A stretch of 64,000 bases of DNA, from contig NC_134950.1 in the NCBI RefSeq assembly GCF_965638725.1, positions 145,381,636-145,445,635 of the forward strand. The letters are read 5' to 3'. Source of the stretch: Aptenodytes patagonicus. Its lineage: Eukaryota; Chordata; Aves; Sphenisciformes; Spheniscidae. Of this stretch, positions 30,839 through 41,000 are shown piece after piece (position 1 is the stretch's first letter; each line of letters opens with the position of its first letter). The translations under genes were made by a program, and so were the position numbers. Under the pieces are notes generated by a model. The model had not been told where the DNA came from. It searched no databases and saw nothing but the letters and a program-made list of their open reading frames with translations.

Positions 30839-33800
30839 ATGGAAAATGCAAACACTGAAAAAAAAGAGGAATCACATTCATATCAGCATATTGAACAGTG
30901 GACAAAAGAGGAAGTCAAACAATGGGCAACTGAAGTTGTTAAGATTGACCAGAAACATGCAGAAATCCTGTTTAACCAAGAAGTGACTGGTTTTACTTTG
31001 AAACTGATTACTAAAGCAGATTTTGTGGAAATGGGCATACCTTATGGGCCTGCTCTTCAATTAATGTATTTCCTGAAAGAGCATGGCATTCTAGCTAGAG
31101 GTTCAAACCAGGCTGTGGAACAAGAAAGCACTGAACAGAGTCTTGATGAAGAAGGAGAAGATGGAGAAATGGCAAAGAAAGAGTGCAAGAAGAAATATGG
31201 GTCATTTAATTCCAGTATACTACAGGATTCTAAGACAGAGCCCATAGAAGACAAAAAAGCAATGAAGTCAGCTGACAAAGAGAATGTATCAGAGAAGCCA
31301 CTGTCAGGCAGCCAGCACCCAACTGGAAAGATGTGTATGCCATATCCTTTTGATAATTTCAGTGATGGTACTCGATACACACAGTATAATATTCTTAATG
31401 TCCCTGAAACAGGGCCACTCAATCTCATTGATCCAGCACATGAATTCAAATCACTTACCAACACAGAGAATACACTAGAAGAGGATATCATGATGAAATT
31501 TAGCAATGAAGTCTTTAGATTTGCTGCAGCCTGCATGAACTCCCGCACAAATGGCACTATTCATTTTGGAGTCCATGACAATCCACATGGGGAAATTGAA
31601 GGAATAAAAGTTACCAAAAAAGAAACATACGTTGACCATTTGAATAAGTTCATCGGAAAGTACTTTAACGAGCAATACACCAGCATTGCAAAAGCTTGCA
31701 TTAGAGAACCTAGATTTGTGGAAGTATTATTACAAAATGGAACTCCATCATATAAGTTTGTCATTGAAATAGATGTGGTTCCCAAACACTGCATCTGTGG
31801 TGCAAAATATTTCTGTACCAAAACATACGAATATGAGACTAAGAGTTGGAAAAAAGCTGTCTTCATCCGGGATGGAGCTAGTTCCAAAAATATTCAAAAT
31901 ACAAAAGAATTTGAAACTTTTAAAGGTACCTTGACATCTTTAGCAGATTCTCGTAAAAAAGCAGAGGAAGAATATAACTTAAAGCAAAAGAAGTCAATGA
32001 ATGAAGGACTAAAGCTAGTTAGTCTGCTCACGGGTAACAGGGACTCACTAGATAGCTCTTATTATGACTACTACATTTTGGTAACAAACAAGTGCCACCA
32101 AAGTCAAACTTCGCACTTAGACTTTTTACAAGAAATAAAATGGTTTGCTGTGCTTGACTTTGATTTTGAATCAGAAATGAATGGTGTGTTCAAGACTTAC
32201 AAAAAAAATCGAAATGCCAAATCTCACTTCCCAGATTATTTTGAAAACAAGGTGGGTTCAGTTTCTGAACAAGCTGAAAAGCTGAAACTGCATCAGGAGA
32301 CCAACTGGATTTTCTGCAATGGTGGATCAGACTTCAAAGGCAATAGCAAACCACCATTAGATTCCACTTCATGGCAACAAGACAGAGCTGCTGGTGTCAG
32401 AAAAATGATTTCATTTCTTTCACACAAAGATGTAAAGCAGAGTGGAAAGTTTTTAATAGTGTTTCTTTTGCTTTCCACAGTGGAAGATTCAGTGGATCCC
32501 CTTACTGAGACTTTTATGACATTTTACCAAGAATTAAAGGGACTAGAATACATGGTCTGCATTTGCATTGGTGCAGGCACGTACCAGCGATGGAAAGATC
32601 TTCTGCATGCTAGAGGCATTAGTGAGGAAGCACTTTCAAACAAATGTGTTTCTAATTTAACCCTGCAAATGGTGAATGGTACCATCATGAAATTAAAAAC
32701 AGTGACACAGTCTTCAAAAAGACTTCTGCCCTCTGTTGGTCATTCTACCATTCTTCTAAAGAAGAAAGAAGACTCCATGGCAGCACTGGAAATACTTTGT
32801 GAAAATGAATGCAAAGACACAGAAATAGAGAAGGATGCAGATAAATTTGAAAATTTCCGGAAAGAGCGGGAAGAAGATTTTTATCGAGGTGGTAAAGTAT
32901 CATGGTGGAATTTCTATTTTTCTTCTGAAAATTATACTTCAGATTTTATCAGAAGGGACAGTTATGAAAAGCTTGAACAGCTAATTGTGTCTTCATCTAA
33001 TAGTGCTAATCAATCACCTGTAAAAATTATCAACCTTTACCACCACCCAGGCTGTGGTGGGACAACATTAGCTATGCATATCCTTTGGGATCTCCGGAAG
33101 CAATTCAGATGTGCTGTTCTGAAAAACAAAACAAGTGATTTTGCAACACAGCTGACAACTTTACTCACCTGTGGAGCAAACAATGACACAGGCTATTTAC
33201 CAGTGTTACTTCTTGTGGATGATTTTGAAGAGCAAGAAAATGTCTATTTTCTGGAGAAAGAAATTCAGGCAGCTATAACAGAAAAATGCATTCGGTATGT
33301 AACTCCTTTAGTGATCATTCTAAACTGTATGAGATCTCAGAATCCTGATGAAAGTTCAACAACCTATTCCTTGAACAGTATTTCTTTAAAACATACGCTT
33401 TCTGAAAAAGAGCAAAGGGCCTTTGATCAGAAACTAAAATATATTGAAAAGGTGCATCCAAATCCTGACAATTTCTATTCATTTATGATTTTGAAGAAAA
33501 ACTTTGATAAACAGTACATAGAAAAAGTGGTAAAAAATACCTTGCATAACTTGAATACTGCGTCTAAACCAGCACAACTTGTTTGCTATCTAACACTGTT
33601 AAACTCGTATGTAAGAACATCTATAGTTTCAATATCACTATGTGAAGAATTCTTAGGAATTAATTCTCAAGAGTTTGGCTGCAGTAAAGATAAATTGATA
33701 GAAAAGATGGGAATTTGTTCCAATATTCTAATATATGATCAGGTACATGAATACACGAGATACAAAGGTCTTCGTATCATTCACCCATTGATAGCATCTC

Positions 33801-35620
33801 ACTGCCTAACAGAATTGAAACGAACCTATGACTTGCCTAAAAGTGAAATCACATTGCAGTTATTGAAAGAAGATGTATTTTATAAGACTTGGTTAAAGAA
33901 AGACAAACTTATTCATGATATACAAACCCTGCTGATTACCAGGCAGCGCAAGGAACATGGCGATGAGTCAGACACATTGTTTTCCCCCTTAATTGAAGCC
34001 ATTCATAGGGAAGAGAAGTGTGGTAATGTGGAATATGTGTTAAAAGAAGCATCCACTAGATTTGAGCAAAACGGTTACATTTGCCAAGCCTTAGCAAGAT
34101 ACTTCTACATCAAAGAAAAGAAATTTGACTCTGCATTATACTGGGCCAAAGAAGCCAAACAAAGAGCACAACACAATTCATACGTATCAGATACGCTAGG
34201 TCAAGTCTTCAAAAGTAAGCTAAGACACTGTGTAGAGTGCAAAGCAAAGAATACAGTCCTGACAGCTGAGGAACTGAAATACTTGCTAGAGCTTGCTGAG
34301 AAGGCTTCACAGGCTTTCAGAGAATCTCAGTGTCAAGCTGAAAATGCAGGCAATGGACAATATTTGCAGCAGGAAAAGCTTAAAAGAAAGTTTAAAATGT
34401 ACAATACTGCTGGTTATCAGGGAGAGATAGAAACTGGTCTTTATGTTATTGATGTCCTTTGGCGTGTTCCTTTTTTCAGAAAAGATGACTTACAGTGTAG
34501 AAAAAATATGACAAAGTATCTATCAGGAAACAGTGTTTTGAATGTAGATAAGCCTAACACAGAGAGTGAAATGTTCAAGGTTCTTGAACATTATTCCAGC
34601 TTTTTATGTAATTTGCGATCACGGATGAAAAGGGCATTTGACTTTTTTGAAGACTACTTTGTGTTTTTCAAAACACAGACCAACGAAAAAGAAATTGTAG
34701 AAGCAAAATCGTATGAGAAGGTTCAAGAACATTTTACCAAATACACAGAAATATTTTGTGATTTCAGTTTTGAGCAACTAAAAAGTAAACAGGTCTCAAA
34801 GTGGTCCAGGTCTCAGTATATAGAAGCATACAGGGACACTATGGAGGCTTCCAAAGCAGGCTCATTTTCTGGCATTCTGGAATACCTCCACAGAAATCAC
34901 AGAAATGCTGACAGAGAAATAGAAGACATAGTAGAAGCCTATGCAGTTTTGTTGGAGAATGCAGAAGCAACTCTGAAAGACAAACAGAATTTGATTTTGG
35001 CAAATGTTGTTCTGAGCTGCATTAGACCTAAATCCACTAAGTTACATCCTTCTAAGGTGCTGAGAAGTCTGCTTCTAAGCATTCTACAGGAAGTGGAACC
35101 AACTTCACAGTGTGTAGAGCCCTTCTTCCTAGCCTCCTTGTTGTTCTGGCCCCAAAATACAAAAGAACTAAATAAAGATTCCAAGAAAATGGAAACTTTT
35201 GTTAGACGCTTAAGTGAGTCTTTCAAAGAGCTCTATGGAACCCTGCATTGTTCCAGGCAGCCTCTGGCTCTTTTCTATCTGGCGAAAGGCAGTGGCCTGA
35301 ACAGATTTGTTCACAAAGGAAAAATAGATCAGCTTTTCAGTTCACTTTCAGAACAGGAACTGAATTCCCTCTGGCAGAGTGGAAGTATCTGGAAGACACA
35401 GGCTGTTCAAGACCTTTTGCTTCCTTTGGATGGAAGAGCTGAGGGTAAGGTTATCTACGTAGACTACGGCAGCACTGAAACCTTTAGGATACCAGTGAAG
35501 CCTGTTCCCTCATGCCTATTGAAAAATGGCCCAAACATAGAAAGAGTGTCTTTTTACCTTGGGTTTTCCATTGCTGGTCTCCTGGCATACAACACACAAA
35601 GTCTGTCATTAAAAAAATAG
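30839..35620 (+). CDS. SAMD9L: SAMD9L-type interferon-inducible antiviral NTPase (single coding exon, intact)
   Basis: One uninterrupted frame of 1593 codons; human SAMD9L and SAMD9 are about 1584-1589 residues and also lie in one coding exon. Visible order: SAM domain (about 18-83, HIEQWTKEEVKQWA); charged linker; AlbA/Schlafen-like domain (about 160-375, with E202, E214/E215 and GTIHFGVHDN at 239-248); a probable SIR2-like region (about 400-650); a STAND-type P-loop NTPase with Walker A HPGCGGTT (736-743) and Walker B LLLVDD (790-795); a helical TPR-like region (about 1040-1300); and a C-terminal OB-fold-like part ending VSFYLGFSIAG. The family restricts poxviruses, slows proliferation and endosome traffic, and in human has been linked to tRNA cleavage by the AlbA-like domain. 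The ATG follows an acceptor by one base, and the A at 30838 is exonic. SAMD9 versus SAMD9L cannot be separated securely; only one copy is present. Confidence 0.96.
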   Translation: MENANTEKKEESHSYQHIEQWTKEEVKQWATEVVKIDQKHAEILFNQEVTGFTLKLITKADFVEMGIPYGPALQLMYFLKEHGILARGSNQAVEQESTEQSLDEEGEDGEMAKKECKKKYGSFNSSILQDSKTEPIEDKKAMKSADKENVSEKPLSGSQHPTGKMCMPYPFDNFSDGTRYTQYNILNVPETGPLNLIDPAHEFKSLTNTENTLEEDIMMKFSNEVFRFAAACMNSRTNGTIHFGVHDNPHGEIEGIKVTKKETYVDHLNKFIGKYFNEQYTSIAKACIREPRFVEVLLQNGTPSYKFVIEIDVVPKHCICGAKYFCTKTYEYETKSWKKAVFIRDGASSKNIQNTKEFETFKGTLTSLADSRKKAEEEYNLKQKKSMNEGLKLVSLLTGNRDSLDSSYYDYYILVTNKCHQSQTSHLDFLQEIKWFAVLDFDFESEMNGVFKTYKKNRNAKSHFPDYFENKVGSVSEQAEKLKLHQETNWIFCNGGSDFKGNSKPPLDSTSWQQDRAAGVRKMISFLSHKDVKQSGKFLIVFLLLSTVEDSVDPLTETFMTFYQELKGLEYMVCICIGAGTYQRWKDLLHARGISEEALSNKCVSNLTLQMVNGTIMKLKTVTQSSKRLLPSVGHSTILLKKKEDSMAALEILCENECKDTEIEKDADKFENFRKEREEDFYRGGKVSWWNFYFSSENYTSDFIRRDSYEKLEQLIVSSSNSANQSPVKIINLYHHPGCGGTTLAMHILWDLRKQFRCAVLKNKTSDFATQLTTLLTCGANNDTGYLPVLLLVDDFEEQENVYFLEKEIQAAITEKCIRYVTPLVIILNCMRSQNPDESSTTYSLNSISLKHTLSEKEQRAFDQKLKYIEKVHPNPDNFYSFMILKKNFDKQYIEKVVKNTLHNLNTASKPAQLVCYLTLLNSYVRTSIVSISLCEEFLGINSQEFGCSKDKLIEKMGICSNILIYDQVHEYTRYKGLRIIHPLIASHCLTELKRTYDLPKSEITLQLLKEDVFYKTWLKKDKLIHDIQTLLITRQRKEHGDESDTLFSPLIEAIHREEKCGNVEYVLKEASTRFEQNGYICQALARYFYIKEKKFDSALYWAKEAKQRAQHNSYVSDTLGQVFKSKLRHCVECKAKNTVLTAEELKYLLELAEKASQAFRESQCQAENAGNGQYLQQEKLKRKFKMYNTAGYQGEIETGLYVIDVLWRVPFFRKDDLQCRKNMTKYLSGNSVLNVDKPNTESEMFKVLEHYSSFLCNLRSRMKRAFDFFEDYFVFFKTQTNEKEIVEAKSYEKVQEHFTKYTEIFCDFSFEQLKSKQVSKWSRSQYIEAYRDTMEASKAGSFSGILEYLHRNHRNADREIEDIVEAYAVLLENAEATLKDKQNLILANVVLSCIRPKSTKLHPSKVLRSLLLSILQEVEPTSQCVEPFFLASLLFWPQNTKELNKDSKKMETFVRRLSESFKELYGTLHCSRQPLALFYLAKGSGLNRFVHKGKIDQLFSSLSEQELNSLWQSGSIWKTQAVQDLLLPLDGRAEGKVIYVDYGSTETFRIPVKPVPSCLLKNGPNIERVSFYLGFSIAGLLAYNTQSLSLKK

Positions 35621-37301
35621 GTATTGCAGTTTCTCAGCTACAAGGCTTTTTCAGGCAAAATTATCCTTTAACTGGTTTTTGGTTTGGTTATTTTTTGGTC
35701 AACAATTGCAAATGACAACTTCAGGCTGCCCATTATATTTCTTTCCTTACTATGTTAGTCTTTCAGTCCCATGCAGAATTGCATCTCTACTGTCATAACT
35801 GCTGTTTGGACAGTTAGTCAAACTGAAATGTTGGTGCAGTTAGTCCTGTAGACTGGTCACTACTACTCAAAGTTCTTTGGTTGATAACAACATGAGAAAT
35901 CATAAAAAAAAAAAAAGAGAGAATTCTAAAAAAGAATATTTTGAAAATGTTATCTTTAAAAACCATCACTTTTAAGAACCCTACTATCTTGCTAGCTTTT
36001 TTGTCATTGCTTGTAATGAAGAACGTCTCACCACGATTTTCATACTCTTGTATGAGTGATGTAAGAACAAGGAATGTATGTTAGAAAATATGTACCGTGT
36101 AACATTTCCTGACGCTCCATTGTATCTGGTGTCATCTTGGCACAAGAGAACTGTAAAATGCCATTCAGTTGCAAAGCAGCATTTTTTTCTCTGTTGTTAT
36201 TGTACATGCTTGAAAAATGTAATGCATTTGTATATGGGCCTGTATAAATAGCCAAGCTGTACATCTTGTGGGAGGACAGAAGCACTGGTCTTTTACCTTC
36301 TCAGGACATTTCTAAATATGTGATTATTAAAGATACTGCTACTTTCTGCTGTACTGTAAAAGCACACACCAATTGGCATTTGATGTCCGTATTAAATAGA
36401 TTTTATTCTTTTGTGGAGGGTCTGCTTCTGCTTTATATAAAATTGATCTAGTTTGGTCATTCCTTTCCTTATAAATTCCATTAGTTCCTTCCAGTGATAG
36501 ATTTCTAACCAACTTTGATGCTCACAAAAATGGGCAATTTAAATGCTTAAAGTGATCATTGATTGCATTGCCTTCCTCGTGTATAAAACTGCTTGCTTTA
36601 TTTAGACACAATTAACATTCAAAAAAAAGGAAAAGATATTGGTGCGAAGCACCAGAAACAAAAAGTTACTACTGTCTGGGGGGTGCAAAGTGTTGCACTT
36701 TGCACTACGTGCATATGATTCATGAAAACCAGAGGAGTTCAATGCAATTAACTGCCTGAGAGAGGTCTGCGGGACGGCTCTTTCATTACCCCACAAGTCC
36801 TCTTTGCTCTCTGTGTCAGGCAAGGAGCAGGCAAAAATAAGTGACATCTCAACAGATTAGTAAAAATGAATTGACAAAAAGAAAAAGAATAAAGCAGCGG
36901 GCCGTTCTGCTCTAGTGCAGCTCTTCTTTTAGTTGTAAATATGGATAAGGAGTTTTATTATATAATCCAGACTGCTTTTTAACTCTAGCCAAAACATATT
37001 TCTCTTGGCAAGAATGCACACTTCATTTTAACCTGTACCCACTTTGTTTCTAACAGTATACTTTTATTTCAGATACGGTGCTATAGGATCAATTTTCATG
37101 ATAATATATTATTTGTTCTAGTTAGTCCTTAGGATATCACCGTACAATTTATCAATGACTAAAGTATTTACCCTTCCAAATAAAGATTTACAGCAAATTA
37201 TTTGCCACGTCTTCATGGCAATTGAAGACTTCAGTCTTCATCTCAATCAGTCACATCTCCTGAGAACTGCAAGTATTTTTATGTGCTCAAACTCAGTGAG
37301 C
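35621..37301 (+). other. SAMD9L: SAMD9L 3' UTR and downstream flank
   Basis: AT-rich sequence after the stop with no coding potential. The first clear AATAAA is at 36888-36893 (GAATAAAGC), so a 3' UTR of about 1.3 kb is plausible. ATTAAA variants occur earlier, for example near 36326. The exact cleavage site cannot be read from sequence alone. Confidence 0.55.
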
Positions 37302-38020
37302 TGTGTAGGGTGGCGCATTGGGCACACCCGGCAGGGTGCAGTGGCGGGCGGCTGCGGGGTGCCCCGTGGCGGGAGGCCATGAACCGCCCTGGGCCGGTCT
37401 CAGCCGGTTCCAGCTGGAACCGGCTCAGGGGAGCCCATGGTGATCAGACAAGTTTAAGAAAGAGCAGCAGCTGTGACAGGCAGGAGAAATGGTGGAGGAA
37501 ATGTTGTTGGAGACATGTGGAAGGGAACATTGTTGGGGTATGGCTGGAGACACACTTCTGGAAAGGGGCGACCCACAACAGGGCTGGGATATCCCTGAGG
37601 GACTGCAGCCCATAGGCGACCCACGCCAGGACAGGGACACCCCTGAGGGACTGCAGCCCATGGGCAACCCATGCTGGGGCAGAAGAAACAAGAAGGAAGG
37701 AGCAGCAGAGAAGCAGAAGGAAAGAATCAGAAGCAAGGAGCAGCAAAAATAAACCACTACACAGTGAGACCGACCTCCTCCGCTGCAGGCCCGTCACTTT
37801 GGCACGGGAATTGGGAAAGACTGAGCAGAGCTGAAAACAAGGGGAGTTGCGGCTAGGAAGGGGGAAGGAGAGGTGTTGGACTGAAGCTGAAAGGGGAAGA
37901 GAGGCATTTCCTTAGTTGTTTGCCACCTTGGTTTCTCAATACCCCAATCAGTAATTAAACGTTTATGTTAATTGGCAATAAATTAAGTGAAACTCCCCAA
38001 GTTGAGACTGTTTTGCCCGC
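37302..38020 (+). mobile_element. LTR-like avian ERV fragment with internal 48-bp tandem repeats
   Basis: Starts TGTGTAGGGTGGCGCATTGG and runs to 'gagactgttttgcccgc'. Its 3' part ('ttggcaataaattaagtg', 'ccccaagttgagactg') is the reverse complement of the interior of the LTR at 25413 ('gggcaaaacagacccaac', 'attgccaattgaa'), so it is a relative in plus orientation with an AATAAA signal. It is GC-richer than its surroundings. No matching target duplication was found and the 3' end seems truncated after the AATAAA region. Open frames of up to 117 codons across it on both strands come from the repeats and are not genes. Confidence 0.7.
37569..37664 (+). repeat. Two 48-bp tandem units within the LTR-like element
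   Basis: Units 37569-37616 and 37617-37664 both start CGACCCAC and share 'cctgagggactgcagccc'. A third, partial unit (CAACCCATGCTGGGG) follows. The copies differ at several sites, so this is an older minisatellite-like feature of the LTR. Confidence 0.85.
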
Positions 38021-41000
38021 AACACGTGTACATTTACTACTAACCCTTGGGATCTGGCACTGTGTATTACATGCTAGATGCTGCACTACATGCCTGTGTG
38101 AGTTTACAGAAATACAGATTTTATTATTTGCATATATCAGACTGTTTGTTATAAAATTGTATTTTTATCAGCAGTAGCTCATTAATAAATACAGATATTT
38201 GATACCACCCTTAATTGCGGTGTGGAACTGTATTTGATGATACATATCACACACAAAGGCTGACAGAATTGCTTTTTACAAGTATTTTCTATTTTCCATT
38301 ACTTTGTAAGACCATTTTTTTCATGGCTCATAACTTTGTTAATCTTTGTATTTTGAAAACTAAGCTCTCCCATGCCAAATATCTGCCTCAGACATATTTT
38401 GTGTTAATTAAAGCCAAAGGGCTCAGTAGCTTCCAAGTGTGAGGTCAAGAAAAAAATATGTTGTGTTGCCTATGTTAAACAACTCTACCAGCTTTTTCCA
38501 GCACGCTCAGGAATTCTTTGGAGTGGTGTTTAAAAAAGCGTTTAGTCTGGTAGGAGAAAAAAGGTAGATGTGAGGGGACATTTGTCTGCACAAGCCTAAT
38601 TTTATCAAGTTGCAAGGCATGAAAAGACTGTCATTTATATATGGGCATATGCAAACTTGGGTTTTAACAGCAGAGTATATACACAGATGACAGCCCCAGA
38701 AGTTGCAGGTCTGGGCTGTGATCGGCCAAGTCAAAGCTAAGAGCTCAGCCCTGCGCTGTCAGTGCTGAGTCTAGAAACCTGGAGGAGACAACATGATACA
38801 ACCTGGTTGTACAGGAGCCAAAGCCAAGTCTGCAGGAAGGAGGAGCGGCAGGGAGGCCCAGGAAGCTGTTTGACTTTCACAAACGATTGCAATGCTATCT
38901 CAGCAGCTCCCTCCAGTGTGCTAATGGAGCAGCCAGGGTCCCCGCTGCGCCAAAGCAGCATTTGTGAAATGTGTAGGAACAGGAGCTGAGGAATCCTTTC
39001 CTGGAGGAGTGCAAGGCCTGCAAAAATCAGTTTAAGGGGTGGAAGTTAAGAGTACTGAGGATCCTTCTCTGTCTAAAATCAGAGCTAGAAGTACAGAACA
39101 TGGAGGGGTTTTCACAACTAGTGACAGAAAGGAAAATTTCTGCTAAGGAGATCTTAGGAGAAACAGACTGGAGCACGGCTGCTAAGATTTAGGATGAGAA
39201 CAGTGGCAGGGTCTAGACTAGGCAAGAGGGTACAAGAACCAAGAAACAGGTATCAAAGGTGATGGGACAAGAGGCAGATATGGAGAGCCATGATGCTCAA
39301 GGGAAAGAAGCTCAACAGAACAAAAAAGCACACAAGGGAGCAGGGCAGGGCAGGGAAGGAAAGGGAAGGAAAGGGAAGAACAAGGTCAGCTGATGGCATG
39401 CAGGCTAGCAATTGTATCAGCTGATTGAGCCACAGAAAAGGTGTGCACAGGGGTGTGCAAAGGCCCTCAGCTCTATGTCTGAAGGGGATTGTACTTCCTA
39501 TAAGAATAGTTCCTGAGCTGAAGACTCTCAAGATGTGCTGCCAGAGCAGGGACTGTAGGACTTATGAGGTAAAACAGAACAAATAGAGATTCTCTAGAAA
39601 TGAGAACATGGAGGAGGACACGCTGTATTCTAATAGATAAAAGGCTGCTCCAAAGAAACTGATAAAAATGAAGGTAGTGAAATGTTCTCCAGGCCCAAGG
39701 CAGGCATGGACTGAGGGTAAAAACATACCACAGGAAGGATTCAAGCTATATCTCAGGGGGGAAAAAAGTGTCAGTAAAAGAGATGTACTGGGATAGACTG
39801 GAACATAACGGGAATATGTCTTTGCAGGTCTGGAAAAATGGAATAGGCAAACATTTGAGATAGATTCAGTAGTTGTAAGTCATCCACTCTAGAATAGTCT
39901 AGAGGATCTCTTAAGCTCTTTTTTAGACTTACTTTTTCATGATTGTTAGATAAGAAATGCCTGCTAGGATCAAACTCCCCTGCGTAGGACTGCCCTTCCA
40001 TTAATGCTTCATGCATCTACCCAGTCTCCCATAAATTTTCTGTGGCTTTGAAGGCATCAGAGCAAAGGCCTGCATACCCCAAACCCTCCCCACTGCAAAG
40101 ATACTTGGATTGCATCTGACCTTAAGGTAGCAAAAAGTCCTGCTACCTCGTATATCCCTGAGGAGCCAAACTGATGTGGAGAGATGGGTTGTGGGAGCAT
40201 GGAGCAATCAGCTACAGGCTGTAGAATTAGCTAAGTTCTGCACCACTTGTTTGTTTGATTACAGCTGAGACTATTCCTGCAATGTGGTTTTACCATGACA
40301 AACACCTTTTTGTTAAAAATTACCTTTCCCACCTGTCAGGTATTTTAATAGGTCAAACCTCAAAAGGAACAAAAAAAAGTCACAAACCAGACCCCCAAAA
40401 TCATGAGATTTCCATCTTGAATCATGACATTTTTAAAAAATACGGTTTTTACTCTGCTTTTTGGCTTGAAACTACTCTGTCTTCTTTTGCCAATGTGTGT
40501 GATAGTTTCAGATTAAAAAGTCAACTTATGTAGAAAAGTGTGCTTCCCTCTGCCCATATGAATGGAGATTCCACTTACTGTCTGCACAATCCTGAGAGGA
40601 ATAAAACTGCCTCCCTTCCTGAGAGTGCCAACTGTACATTTCCTATTACTGTATTAACTCTTTCCCCTTGTACTTTCCCACCCAATTTCTTTATTTACCT
40701 GCTGTGCCAAGGCTATAGAACACAAGTGGGAAATGAGCATCCAAGAACACAAAGCAATTTCTTTATGCATCAAATTTTCCAAGTATTTCTCAATAAAGAT
40801 TCAAGTGAACTTCAGGGATCCTTACATGTAAAATCTTTACAGCATCAGAAAGTAAACTAAGAGCTGAGGAAAACCCTAATACAACCATATTTATTTAATT
40901 TACTGTTTTACCTATATATAGAATACTTAACACTTATTTCCACATGTACAAGTCTTACATTCAAAATATTTAAAAAAATCTTTCATCAGTCTCATTTCAT

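Noticed and set aside
30878..35442. Minus-strand and alternate-frame frames inside the SAMD9L coding exon
   Set aside because: These are shadows of the real 1593-codon gene.
37283..37856. Open frames of 60-117 codons on both strands
   Set aside because: They lie wholly inside an LTR-like element with 48-bp tandem repeats, and the repeated Gly/Pro/Cys peptides reflect the repeats.
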